From: Leucobacter sp. Psy1
GTDB taxonomy: Bacteria > Actinomycetota > Actinomycetes > Actinomycetales > Microbacteriaceae
NCBI RefSeq assembly: GCF_020096995.1
Contig: NZ_CP083692.1
Coordinates: forward strand, 62,001-126,000
Reading direction: 5' to 3'
Length of the DNA: 64,000 bases
Position 1 is the first letter of the stretch. Each line of letters opens with the position of its first letter. The notes beneath the pieces were generated by a model that was not told the DNA's origin, searched no databases, and saw only the letters and a list, made by a program, of their open reading frames with translations. Below, piece by piece: positions 7,814 through 15,812 of this stretch. Made by a program: the position numbers and the translations under genes.

Positions 7814-9025
7814 TCACCGGCGGAAGAGTCGTTCGGTGCCTGCCGCGGCGAGGATCACGCAGGAGAGCCAGATCGCCCCTGCCGGTCCAAGTGGTGCTGC
7901 TGCAGCTCCGGCCGCGAGGGGGACACCGACCTGGCCGACGCGATTCGCCACGAGTCTGAGCGACAGCGCCGATGACCGCCAGGCCGGTGGGACGGCCTGC
8001 ACGACGAGTGACATCGTGAGGGGCTGGCCGAGGCCGAGGAAGAACCCCGCGACCGCCATCGCCGCGATCGCGGCGGCCGGGAGGTGCAGTGTCAGCGGCG
8101 GGAGCACGAGGGCGACCGCCGACCCCCACAGGCTCGCCAGCACGAGGGCGTTGCGACTGTATGCGCGGCGCAGGGCGGGCAGCAGGAATCGGGAGACGAT
8201 GGTCGCCGCGGCGCGCACCGCGAGGAGTGCGCCGATGAGCACGGGCGATGCGCCGACGGCTTCGCCGAGCAGGGGCAGGAACGCCGCGAGGATGTCGAGC
8301 ACGGCGACGACGGCGAACGACGCCAGCAGGGTCGAGGGCATACCGGGTGTTCGCAGGAGCCGGAGCACGGAGGGCTTCGCGCGCTGCTTTGACTGGGCGT
8401 CGACCACGGAGTGCGGCTGCGCGCTCGGCGCGGACGGGGTGCGCAGGCCGAGCAGGAGTAAAAGGGCCGGCACGGCGATCGCGGTGCCGATCCAGAGCGC
8501 CGTATCGACGTCGCCGGGGGCTCCGGCCCCGCTGCCTGACGAACCGATGAGGATCCCGCCCAGCAGCGGACCGGCCATCTGCCCCACGGCGTACCCAGCC
8601 TCGAACCACCCGAACCCGCGATCGAGGTCGCGGTCGGACGTGAAGCGCGCGATCATCGCCTGACCGGTGATCGTGAAGACGAGGTGACCGAGCCCGAGCA
8701 CTGCAGTGCCGAGTCCGACGACGACGACTGACGGGGCGGCGCTCACTATGGCCCCGCCGCCACTGACGAGGCCGCTCCCGACGATGAGGAGCAGTTTCAC
8801 GTGCCGCGTGCGTTGCACCGCGGCTCCGAGCGGCATGGCGATCACCAGCGGCAGGAGCGCGAAGAGAGCGGCGACCAGGCCGACGACCTCTGCCCCGGCG
8901 CCCAGGCCTGAAAGCTTGTAGGTGGTCGTCGGGCGGACGAGATAGATCGTGGCCTGGTTGAGCAGGGCGGCACCCATGAGCACCCAGAGCCAGCCCAGTG
9001 AGTTCTTGTGAGGGTCCGCGGCCAC
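7814..9025 (-). CDS. MFS transporter
   Basis: The 403-residue protein has about 12 membrane segments in two halves, separated by a Ser/Gln-rich cytoplasmic loop near residue 190. The start, at 9025, is just inside the first conserved segment (LGWLWVLMGAALLNQATIYLV). The pattern resembles bacterial drug or metabolite exporters of the major facilitator superfamily. No ligand can be assigned. The gene stands alone, convergent with the DNA glycosylase (stop codons 12 bases apart) and divergent from the small membrane protein. Confidence 0.75.
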   Translation of the reverse strand: MAADPHKNSLGWLWVLMGAALLNQATIYLVRPTTTYKLSGLGAGAEVVGLVAALFALLPLVIAMPLGAAVQRTRHVKLLLIVGSGLVSGGGAIVSAAPSVVVVGLGTAVLGLGHLVFTITGQAMIARFTSDRDLDRGFGWFEAGYAVGQMAGPLLGGILIGSSGSGAGAPGDVDTALWIGTAIAVPALLLLLGLRTPSAPSAQPHSVVDAQSKQRAKPSVLRLLRTPGMPSTLLASFAVVAVLDILAAFLPLLGEAVGASPVLIGALLAVRAAATIVSRFLLPALRRAYSRNALVLASLWGSAVALVLPPLTLHLPAAAIAAMAVAGFFLGLGQPLTMSLVVQAVPPAWRSSALSLRLVANRVGQVGVPLAAGAAAAPLGPAGAIWLSCVILAAAGTERLFRR

Positions 9026-9146
9026 ACTGCGACACTATCAACGGGTCGCCAGGTTTTCGGGAGGGGATGATAACTGGTCAGTGGCGAGAGTGCCAGGCCC
9101 TCACGTGGAAATTCTCGCAAAAACCGCTGAGAGATACACTGCGAGG

Positions 9147-9308
9147 ATGAATATCTTCCTGATCCTCATCATCATTGTCGCCATCGCGCTGCTGCTCGTC
9201 GGCGGTCTGGTCGAAGCGGTCCGGTTCCTCCTCTGGGTGGGCCTGGTGCTCGCGATCATCGCCGTCATCATGTGGCTCTTCCGGGCCATTACGGGCAGTC
9301 GCCGCTAA
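9147..9308 (+). CDS. Small hydrophobic membrane protein (53 residues)
   Basis: A 53-residue protein made almost entirely of two hydrophobic helices (residues 3-20 and 26-45) ending in a basic tail (RAITGSRR). Similar short two-helix proteins are common in actinobacteria and remain uncharacterised. The ATG at 9147 follows GAGG; an upstream in-frame ATG (9081) would add a 22-residue hydrophilic extension without a ribosome site. A very strong terminator 14 bases after the stop supports the idea that this is a real, separately expressed gene. Confidence 0.7.
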   Translation: MNIFLILIIIVAIALLLVGGLVEAVRFLLWVGLVLAIIAVIMWLFRAITGSRR

Positions 9309-9321
9309 GTCTGAACGATCC

Positions 9322-9359
9322 TTCGGGGGCCGCACGGGACACCGTGCGGCCCCCGAAGT
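9322..9359 (+). terminator. Strong 16-bp stem terminator
   Basis: Perfect complementary arms at 9322-9337 and 9344-9359 (CTTCGGGGGCCGCACG) with a 6-base loop. There is no T-run, which is usual for high-GC actinobacteria. It can end transcription both from the small membrane protein and from the convergent TetR gene. Confidence 0.85.
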
Positions 9360-9387
9360 GTATCCGGAGGGCCTCGCAATTCAGGTG

Positions 9388-10005
9388 TCAGCTCCCCGCG
9401 GCCGCGCCTCCGGTCCGGTGCGCATGCGTCCAGGAGTGCGCACGGATTCTCTCCCACATCAGCCGGAGCTGTGCGGTCATGTCGACGGAGCGGTCGAGCA
9501 GCCACTGCAGTTGCAGGCCGTCGGCGGCCGCCATAAGCAAGTTCGCCGTCGCGGCGATGTCAATGTGCGACCCGACCTCACCGTTGCGCTGCCCGTTCAC
9601 GATGACCTTGGTGAAGAGGGCCCGGATCCGCTCGACTCGCTCCTGGAAGAACTCGTGCGCCGGGTGCCCCTCGATCGTGGCTTCGGAGGAGCATTCGACG
9701 TAGAGCTGGATGAGTCCGGGCACCGTCGTATTGTGCGTGATGACGGCGATGAAGCCCTCGAACGTTGGGTTGGGGTCGAAGAACTGCTCTCGATCGTGCT
9801 GGTCTTTCGAGCGGAGCACTGCGATCGCGAGTTCCTCGCGTGAGCCGTAGTAATGGACCAACCCGGCTTGGCTCAAGCCGACGCGGGACGCGATCTCCGC
9901 ATTGGAGGTCTGCCGCCATCCTCGCTGCGCCACGATATCGAGCGTGACATCGATGATTTCCTGCCGTTTCGCGATGCCCTTCGCGTATGGCCCCCGTTGA
10001 CTCAT
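9388..10005 (-). CDS. TetR-family transcriptional regulator (adjacent to beta-glucoside genes)
   Basis: A 205-residue regulator. The TetR helix-turn-helix lies at about residues 30-52 (TSNAEIASRVGLSQAGLVHY). The C-terminal part resembles the TetR_C_6-like domain, with PGLIQLYVECSSEATIEGHPAHEFFQERV in the dimer region (quoted only as a landmark). It is followed downstream by the terminator and lies 31 bases after the MFS gene stop in the same direction. It may be co-transcribed with that transporter and repress it and the divergent GH3 gene. Confidence 0.85.
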   Translation of the reverse strand: MSQRGPYAKGIAKRQEIIDVTLDIVAQRGWRQTSNAEIASRVGLSQAGLVHYYGSREELAIAVLRSKDQHDREQFFDPNPTFEGFIAVITHNTTVPGLIQLYVECSSEATIEGHPAHEFFQERVERIRALFTKVIVNGQRNGEVGSHIDIAATANLLMAAADGLQLQWLLDRSVDMTAQLRLMWERIRAHSWTHAHRTGGAAAGS

Positions 10006-10036
10006 GGACTCCAGCCTACGAGATCCGCAGCGAATC

Positions 10037-11365
10037 TTATCGGACGCTGCGGATCGGAAAGATCACGAGGGCCCCGAGCAGCGCGATCCCACCGGCGATG
10101 CCGAGCATGAGGGTGTAGTTGGGGTAGGAGCCCACGTAGATCAACGCGCCGGCGATCACGGGGGCAAGGCTCTGCGGCAGAGCATTGGCCATGTTGAACA
10201 CTCCGAGGTCCTTCCCGGCGTCATCCGGGTTCGGCAGCACGTCGACCACGAGGGCCAGGTCCACGCCAATGTAGACACCGTAGGCGAAACCGAGCCATGC
10301 TTCGACCAGATAGAAACCCTGGACGTCGGTGACGGTACCGAGCATCGCGGTGCCGATCGCGAACGCGACGGTCGCGCTCCATACGAAGACCTTGCGGCGC
10401 CCGAGGCGGTCCGACAGTCTGCCGGCCAGCCACCCTGAGATAACGAGCGCGCAGGTATAGATCAGTACCGCGGTCGAGAGTACCCGAGGGGTCTGTTCGG
10501 GTGGCACCCCGAGCTCGCGCTGGATGAAGAAGAACCGGAACGTGCTGAACATGAATGCCGCTGTCATGATGCTGAAGCGGGACCACCAGGCGAGCGCGTA
10601 GTCGGGGTGTGCGAGCGGGCTCACCCAGAAGGTGCTGATCCAACCGCGGAAGGAGAGCCGGGGCGGCCGCTCGGGTAGCACGCGATCCTGCAGGATGAGG
10701 GCGAAGACCAGCATGGCGATGACCGCCACGACGGAGGGGCCGACGAACATGATGAGCAGGTGGCCGGCGAAGAAGTCCGCGACGTAGGCGCCGCCGAGAA
10801 TCCCGACGTTCTGCGCGATGCCGAGGAGCGCGGTGATGCTGCCGCGCTGGAATCGGGGTACCTGGTCGGAGATGGTCGCGATGAAGGCGGCGAGCGTGGC
10901 GTTCGCGCCGAGTTGGGCGAGGGCCCACCCCGCGGTTGCGGTGCCGAGGTTGGGGGCCGTGGCCATGATGCCGAAGGCGATGGTCATGAGTGCTGTGCCC
11001 CCGACGACCCACGGGCGCCGGCGACCCCAGCGCGAGGTCGTGCGATCGGAGAGGCGACCGAAGACGACGTTCGCGATGAATGCTGACGCCGCCCCCACTC
11101 CCTGGAGCACGGCGATCGAGCTCTCTGCGGCGCCGTCGGCAATCGCCCCGGCGTCGATCAACGACTGGATCTTCATGCCGATCCCGACCATCGCCGGTCC
11201 GAGGAGAGCGATGTAGAGGAAGACCTGCGCAGTGACCAGGGCGATGCTGTAGGACTTCGGCGCCGGGGCTCCTGGCTCGGACGCGTCCGGAGTAGATCCC
11301 ACAACCGCTGATGCTCCGGTGATGCCCGAGGGCTGTCCCGCTGCGGACCCGCTCACACTACTCAT
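10037..11365 (-). CDS. MFS transporter, probable glycoside/sugar permease
   Basis: The 442-residue protein has 12 predicted membrane segments and the MFS signature between segments 2 and 3 (GRLSDRTTSRWGRRRP), repeated in the second half (GRLSDRLGRRK). The family resembles the sugar-cation symporters that accompany beta-glucosidases. The divergent neighbour is a GH3 glycosidase, so uptake of a short beta-glucoside or plant glycoside is likely, but this is inferred from context. The N-terminus carries a long Ser/Gly/Pro-rich cytoplasmic extension of about 35 residues. Confidence 0.8.
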   Translation of the reverse strand: MSSVSGSAAGQPSGITGASAVVGSTPDASEPGAPAPKSYSIALVTAQVFLYIALLGPAMVGIGMKIQSLIDAGAIADGAAESSIAVLQGVGAASAFIANVVFGRLSDRTTSRWGRRRPWVVGGTALMTIAFGIMATAPNLGTATAGWALAQLGANATLAAFIATISDQVPRFQRGSITALLGIAQNVGILGGAYVADFFAGHLLIMFVGPSVVAVIAMLVFALILQDRVLPERPPRLSFRGWISTFWVSPLAHPDYALAWWSRFSIMTAAFMFSTFRFFFIQRELGVPPEQTPRVLSTAVLIYTCALVISGWLAGRLSDRLGRRKVFVWSATVAFAIGTAMLGTVTDVQGFYLVEAWLGFAYGVYIGVDLALVVDVLPNPDDAGKDLGVFNMANALPQSLAPVIAGALIYVGSYPNYTLMLGIAGGIALLGALVIFPIRSVR

Positions 11366-11461
11366 TGACGACTCCTCTGTGCCATGTAGATATTGCCTGA
11401 TAGAAGTGTCATACTGAAAGCCGAAACTGTCAAGGTTTTCGAGGCGAACGAAGGAGATCCC

Positions 11462-13753
11462 ATGAAGAATACCCCGCAGATGCCGGCACGATCAGCGTCT
11501 TCGGAGCCTGCCGAAGCAGCGGCGGGGCAGCGAGTGCCAGTCGACCGGCTCACCCTGGAAGAAAAGGCGAGCCTGACCAGCGGTGCGGACCACTGGCGCA
11601 CCCAGGCCGTCGCGCGCGTCGGAGTCCCCGCTCTGGTGCTGGCGGACGGTCCGCACGGACTGCGGAAGCCGGCGAACGGATTCGGCGAGGTGGGTATTGG
11701 CGCGAGCGCGCCGGCGACATGCTTCCCGCCCGCGGTCGCGCTCGGTGCGACGTTCGACCCCGAGTTGGCCGAACGCGTCGGCGCGGCGCTCGGGGCCGAG
11801 GCCGCCGCAGCCGGGGTCGCGGTGCTGCTCGGACCCGGGATCAACGTCAAGCGGACCCCGCTTTGCGGGCGGAACTTCGAGTATCTCTCCGAGGATCCGC
11901 TGGTATCGGGTGAGCTCGGGGCGAGCGTGGTGCGCGGCATCCAGTCCCGCGGGGTCGGGGCATCGCTCAAGCACTTCGCCGCGAACAACCAGGAGACGGA
12001 CCGTCACCGCACCTCCAGCGACATCGATCCGCGGCCGCTGCGCGAGATCTACCTGCGGGGGTTCCAGCGCGTCGTGGAGGTTGCGCAGCCGTGGACGGTG
12101 ATGTGCTCATACAACCGCCTCAACGGCGTCCAAGTCTCCCAGGATCCCTGGTTGCTGACCCAGGTGCTCAGAGAGGAGTGGGGCTTCACCGGCCTCGTCA
12201 TGTCGGACTGGGGCGCAGTCGTCGACCGCGTCGCCGCGGTGCAGGCAGGTCTCGACCTCGAGATGCCGTCCTCCGGCGGGCGGACCGATGCCGAGCTCGT
12301 GGCCGCGGTCCGGGACGGTCGGCTCGCGGAGCGGGAACTCGACGCCGTCGCTGACCGGGTGCTCGAGCTCGCGCGTCGCGCCGCCGGGGTGGAACCGCAC
12401 CCGGTGGATCTCGACGCGCACCACGAACTCGCCAGGGAGGTCGCGGCGAGATCGATCGTCCTGCTGCGGAACGAGGGCGAGCTCCTCCCGCTCCGGCCGA
12501 GCGCCTCAGTGGCGGTCATCGGTGCATTCGCGGCCGATCCGCGCTACCAGGGCGACGGATCGTCGCGCGTCGTTCCGACGCGCATCGACACGGCACTCAA
12601 CGCGATCCAGGGGTACGCGGAGGGTGAGGTCGTCTACGCGCAGGGGTTCGAAATCGACCCGCTGGACGCCGAGGCGGATACGGGACGAGACGAGGCTGCC
12701 CGCGCCGACGAGCTGCGCGACGAGGCCGTAGCCATCGCGGAAGCCGCCGAGACGGTCGTACTCTTCCTGGGCCTGCCCGCGCACGAGGAGTCTGAGGGCT
12801 TCGACCGCGCCCACATCGATCTCCCGACAGAGCAGTTGGCATTGCTCGACGATGTGATCTCGGCGAACCCGAACGTGGTCGTCGTCCTCTCGCACGGGGG
12901 AACGGTCTCGCTGCCCTTCGCGGATCGCGTGCCCGCGATTCTCGATGCGTCGCTGCTCGGGCAGGCGGGCGGCTCCGGCACCGCGGATGTGCTCTTCGGC
13001 TCCGTCAATCCCTCGGCTCGTCTGACCGAGACGATCCCCCTGCGCCTCGAAGACACCCCGGCGTTCGGGACGTTCCCGGGAGAGGAGGGGCACGTGCGGT
13101 ACGGCGAGGGCGTGCTGGTCGGGTACCGCTGGTACGACACTCGGCAGCTCGACGTACGCTTCCCCTTCGGGCACGGGCTTTCGTACACCACCTTCGAAAT
13201 GACGAATCCGCGTGCGACATCCTCCCAGGAAGGGATCGCCGTGACCGTCACGGTGACGAACACCGGAGCCGTTTCGGGTCGGGAGGTCGTGCAGGTGTAT
13301 GCCGCACTCGAGAAATCCGGCGTGCGGCGGCCGACCCGTGAACTGCGCGGGTTCAGCGGCGTCGAGTTGGCACCCGGGGAGTCCCGAGAGGTGGTGATCC
13401 AAATCCGGCGGTCCGATCTCGCGTACTGGAGCGTCCGCGAGGATCGGTGGGTCGTCGAGACCGGTCGGTACACGCTCGACGTCGGCGCGTCGAGCCGAGA
13501 CATTCGAGCGACCGCCACGGTCGAGGTTGAGGGAGATGAGCGACCGCTCCCGGTGACCCTCGAAACCACGTTCGACGAGCTCATGGCGGACCCGGAGACC
13601 GCCGCTCGCCTCGAAGTCGCGATGAAGGCGAACGGCGTCGTCGTCGATCAGGCCACTCGCATCTTCCTCGGCGGAGTACCGGTCGGGCGTATCGACGGGT
13701 TCCCACTGCCGAGGCGGGAGACCGAGAAGCTCATTCGAGCGATCAACGCGTGA
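11462..13753 (+). CDS. Glycoside hydrolase family 3 beta-glucosidase-like enzyme
   Basis: The 763-residue protein has the full GH3 three-part layout. The TIM-barrel domain carries the nucleophile aspartate in GFTGLVMSDWGAV. The alpha/beta sandwich contains GLPAHEESEGFDRAHIDLP. The C-terminal fibronectin-III-like domain has TNTGAVSGREVVQVY. It removes terminal beta-linked sugars; no signal peptide is visible, so substrates are probably imported by the divergent MFS carrier. ATG 11462 follows the excellent GAAGGAGA ribosome site. An in-frame start at 11393 would add 23 residues and has no such site. A rho-independent terminator follows. Confidence 0.92.
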   Translation: MKNTPQMPARSASSEPAEAAAGQRVPVDRLTLEEKASLTSGADHWRTQAVARVGVPALVLADGPHGLRKPANGFGEVGIGASAPATCFPPAVALGATFDPELAERVGAALGAEAAAAGVAVLLGPGINVKRTPLCGRNFEYLSEDPLVSGELGASVVRGIQSRGVGASLKHFAANNQETDRHRTSSDIDPRPLREIYLRGFQRVVEVAQPWTVMCSYNRLNGVQVSQDPWLLTQVLREEWGFTGLVMSDWGAVVDRVAAVQAGLDLEMPSSGGRTDAELVAAVRDGRLAERELDAVADRVLELARRAAGVEPHPVDLDAHHELAREVAARSIVLLRNEGELLPLRPSASVAVIGAFAADPRYQGDGSSRVVPTRIDTALNAIQGYAEGEVVYAQGFEIDPLDAEADTGRDEAARADELRDEAVAIAEAAETVVLFLGLPAHEESEGFDRAHIDLPTEQLALLDDVISANPNVVVVLSHGGTVSLPFADRVPAILDASLLGQAGGSGTADVLFGSVNPSARLTETIPLRLEDTPAFGTFPGEEGHVRYGEGVLVGYRWYDTRQLDVRFPFGHGLSYTTFEMTNPRATSSQEGIAVTVTVTNTGAVSGREVVQVYAALEKSGVRRPTRELRGFSGVELAPGESREVVIQIRRSDLAYWSVREDRWVVETGRYTLDVGASSRDIRATATVEVEGDERPLPVTLETTFDELMADPETAARLEVAMKANGVVVDQATRIFLGGVPVGRIDGFPLPRRETEKLIRAINA

Positions 13754-13759
13754 GTCGGC

Positions 13760-13808
13760 GGCGAGTCGGGTGCGTTCAAGCGCAGGGCGTGATCGGGCCC
13801 GACTCGCC
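13760..13808 (+). promoter_or_regulatory. Long-range 11-bp stem competing with the terminator
   Basis: GGCGAGTCGGG (13760-13770) is perfectly complementary to CCCGACTCGCC (13798-13808). The second arm also forms the left half of the terminator hairpin at 13800-13817, so the two structures exclude each other, as in a transcription attenuator. A smaller TGCG/CGCA hairpin is nested inside. Whether it regulates anything is unknown. Confidence 0.5.
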
Positions 13809-13827
13809 GGGGAGTCGTTATTTTGTT
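13800..13827 (+). terminator. Rho-independent terminator after the GH3 gene
   Basis: Stem CGACTC (13800-13805) pairs with GAGTCG (13812-13817) around a GCCGGG loop, followed directly by TTATTTTGTT. This is one of the few classical T-tailed terminators in the window. Confidence 0.8.
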
Positions 13828-13834
13828 CGATATC

Positions 13835-13961
13835 TGCGAGTATGGGGTCAGAACCTCGCAACACCGTCGTGATCGCGCTCGTGATCACGACGTTCCTTAT
13901 TCACCGCGTTCGCTCTGAACGCGGTACTCATATCGCCCACGGCGCTGCGTCATCGCAGCGC
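13835..13961. other. Cluster of four perfect hairpins in an intergenic region
   Basis: Four consecutive perfect inverted repeats occur in 127 bases: 13835-13840/13855-13860 (6 bp), 13865-13874/13883-13892 (10 bp), 13903-13911/13917-13925 (9 bp) and 13942-13949/13954-13961 (8 bp). No credible gene occupies this stretch. It lies between the GH3 terminator and the DUF7882-like gene and could be a structured RNA leader or non-coding RNA. Confidence 0.6.
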
Positions 13962-14018
13962 GAGTTCGTCGCGCGTTCACGCATGGCTGCGCGGCGGGGC
14001 CAATCTAGGAAACCTCAC

Positions 14019-14306
14019 TTGGGATATCTCAACTATGGGGCGAGGCACGTCTTCGAGTTCGACGACCGCACGCTCGCTCATCTGCAACCCGTCATTCTCG
14101 CGAAGCTCAGCCGTCAGGAGAGCTTCGCCTTCACCTGGACGGACCGGGGACACCGTCGCAGCATCTGGCTGCACCCCGCCATTACGCTGTCCTTCCAGCT
14201 CGCGGCCGAGCCGTCGCCGCAGCTCAATCGCACCTGGCTCCAAGCGCTGACGAAACAGGCGAACGGATCATCCGGGCTGCGCATCGTGAAGGAACCGGCA
14301 GCGTAG
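14019..14306 (+). CDS. DUF7882-like small protein
   Basis: A 95-residue protein, taken from the TTG at 14019 because the family begins MGxLxYG (here LGYLNYGA) and an AGGA site precedes it. It is rich in beta-strand patterns (FAFTWTDRGHRRSIWLHPA) and resembles the small DUF7882 proteins of Microbacteriaceae, which are often mis-annotated as DNA ligase. No catalytic motif is visible and the function is unknown. An upstream in-frame extension to 13770 exists but runs through the hairpin cluster and has no ribosome site. The next gene starts 22 bases downstream. Confidence 0.6.
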   Translation: MGYLNYGARHVFEFDDRTLAHLQPVILAKLSRQESFAFTWTDRGHRRSIWLHPAITLSFQLAAEPSPQLNRTWLQALTKQANGSSGLRIVKEPAA

Positions 14307-14328
14307 GCGCCGGGGCGGAGAGCCGCTG

Positions 14329-14817
14329 ATGACGAAACATACCGGATCCGGACACATTGACATCGAGATGCCGCTGTACGACGTGTACCGGCTGTGGGTC
14401 CGCGTCGAAACATATCCGCGCTTCCTCGCGCCGCTCGAGGAGGTGGCGCAACTGAGCGATACCGTGCTGCACTGGCGGGTTCGCTTCGGGGAGTATCGAC
14501 GCGACTTCGATACCGTCATCGCCGAGCACGTGCCCCGGCGGCGCCTGGCGTGGCGAAGCCTCGGCGCTGCCTTCCACACCGGAAGCGTCGATTTCGCGGC
14601 GGTCGATGATCGCACGACGCGAGTGCGACTCCAGATGGCGTGGGACCACCGGGTCCTCGACCTGCCCGATGGGGCGGATCCGGGGATCACGCTCGTGGAC
14701 GACGCTGCTGTAAACGCGGATCTGCGGGCCTTCGTGCACTACGCGGAGGAGGAAGCAGAGGCCGTGCAGCCGCAGTTGATCGGAGGTCCCGCGCACCCGC
14801 CACCGCGCACCGCCTAG
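14329..14817 (+). CDS. SRPBCC (START-like) family protein
   Basis: A 162-residue protein whose pattern (DIEMPLYDVYRLWVRVETYPRFL near the N-terminus, then a long helix at the C-terminus) matches the polyketide cyclase/coenzyme-Q-binding SRPBCC fold. Such proteins bind lipophilic ligands in a deep cavity. A GGAGAG ribosome site supports the start. It lies directly after the DUF7882-like gene and before a DMT transporter in the same direction. There is no evidence for its ligand. Confidence 0.7.
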   Translation: MTKHTGSGHIDIEMPLYDVYRLWVRVETYPRFLAPLEEVAQLSDTVLHWRVRFGEYRRDFDTVIAEHVPRRRLAWRSLGAAFHTGSVDFAAVDDRTTRVRLQMAWDHRVLDLPDGADPGITLVDDAAVNADLRAFVHYAEEEAEAVQPQLIGGPAHPPPRTA

Positions 14818-14830
14818 GATAGGGCGGGGT

Positions 14831-15784
14831 GTGAAGAGGGGGGGCGCGTTGCGTCGCATCGTCGTCCTCGGTTTCGTCTTCACGCTGCTGTCGGCATTCT
14901 TCTTCGCCGTCGCTGGCCCCGTCGCCAAGACGATGTACGAGATCGGCTGGACACCTGGCGCGGTCGTGCTGGTCAGGCTTGCCGGTTCCGCAGTGCTGCT
15001 GCTCGTGCCCACGCTCTTCGCGTTGCGCGGCTACTGGGGCGAGGTGCGCCGGCACTGGGGAACGGTGGTCACCTACGGCGTCGTCTCGATGGCCGGCGTG
15101 CAGGCGTTCTTCTTCCTCGCGGTGGAGCACCTCACGGTGGCTGTCGCACTGCTGCTCGAGATGACGGCGCCGATCCTCATCGTGTTCTGGCTGTGGGCGC
15201 GCACGCGCAAGAGACCGGGAGCGTTCACGTTCGCCGGCGTCGTCGTCTCGCTGATCGGAGTCGTCCTCGTGCTCGACCTGCGCAACGTGTCGCTCGACGC
15301 GTTCGGTGTCGCGATGGCGCTCGCCGCGGCGGTGTGCCTCGCGAGCTACTTCCTGGTGTCGGCGAACACGACGATCCGAGTGCCGCCGATCGCGTTCACC
15401 GGGCTCGGCATGTGCGTCGGCGCACTCGCGGCGGTCGTGGTCAATGCGGTCGGGATCATGCCCCTGCGCTTCGTGGCCGCCGAAGTCGACTTCGCCGGGG
15501 CGCGGGTCTCGTGGGTGGTCCCGATGATCCTCATCGTCATGTTCACGGTGGGCGCGTACTTCTGCGGCATCGTCGGCCTCCGGTACATCGGGGCGACCGT
15601 CGGATCGTTCGTGAACCTCGTCGAGGTGCCGTTCTCGGCGATCGCCGCGTGGATCATCCTCGCGGAGGTGCTGACGCCGGTGCAGCTGCTCGGAGGAGTG
15701 GGGATCCTCGGGGGTATCGCCTTCATCAAGTGGGGCGACGTGCGCCTGGAACGCAGGCACGCGCTGGAGCGTCGCTCCAGTTGA
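14831..15784 (+). CDS. EamA/DMT-family transporter
   Basis: A 317-residue protein with ten predicted membrane segments arranged as two five-helix EamA repeats (first beginning VFTLLSAFFFAVAGPVAKTMY, second VAMALAAAVCLASYFLV). This is the RhaT/YdcZ-type drug/metabolite transporter superfamily; it probably exports amino acids or related metabolites. The GTG at 14831 lies very close to a GGGCGGGG site, while a TTG at 14851 has a better-spaced GAGGGGGGG, so the start may be 20 residues... shorter by about seven codons. The substrate is unknown. Confidence 0.75.
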   Translation: MKRGGALRRIVVLGFVFTLLSAFFFAVAGPVAKTMYEIGWTPGAVVLVRLAGSAVLLLVPTLFALRGYWGEVRRHWGTVVTYGVVSMAGVQAFFFLAVEHLTVAVALLLEMTAPILIVFWLWARTRKRPGAFTFAGVVVSLIGVVLVLDLRNVSLDAFGVAMALAAAVCLASYFLVSANTTIRVPPIAFTGLGMCVGALAAVVVNAVGIMPLRFVAAEVDFAGARVSWVVPMILIVMFTVGAYFCGIVGLRYIGATVGSFVNLVEVPFSAIAAWIILAEVLTPVQLLGGVGILGGIAFIKWGDVRLERRHALERRSS

Positions 15785-15812
15785 GATAACGGTTCTCGTT
15801 ACACTGGTCAGG
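15785..15812 (+). promoter_or_regulatory. Fur/Zur-like operator with leaderless -10 box
   Basis: GAtAACgGTTcTC (15785-15797) and TAACG-N5-CGTTA (15787-15801) form two overlapping dyads, the arrangement typical of Fur-family sites. A TACACT -10 box (15800-15805) ends six bases before the GTG start at 15812, so the mRNA is probably leaderless and the operator covers the promoter. Assignment to Zur rather than another Fur-family regulator is inferred from the permease gene type. Confidence 0.5.

Noticed and set aside
12506..13888. A 460-residue minus-strand frame opposite the GH3 gene
   Set aside because: It mirrors the GH3 codons and has no family features or ribosome site.
13770..14018. N-terminal extension of the DUF7882-like gene
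   Set aside because: It crosses several perfect hairpins, has no ribosome site and no similarity to the family, whose members start at the LGYLNYG block.
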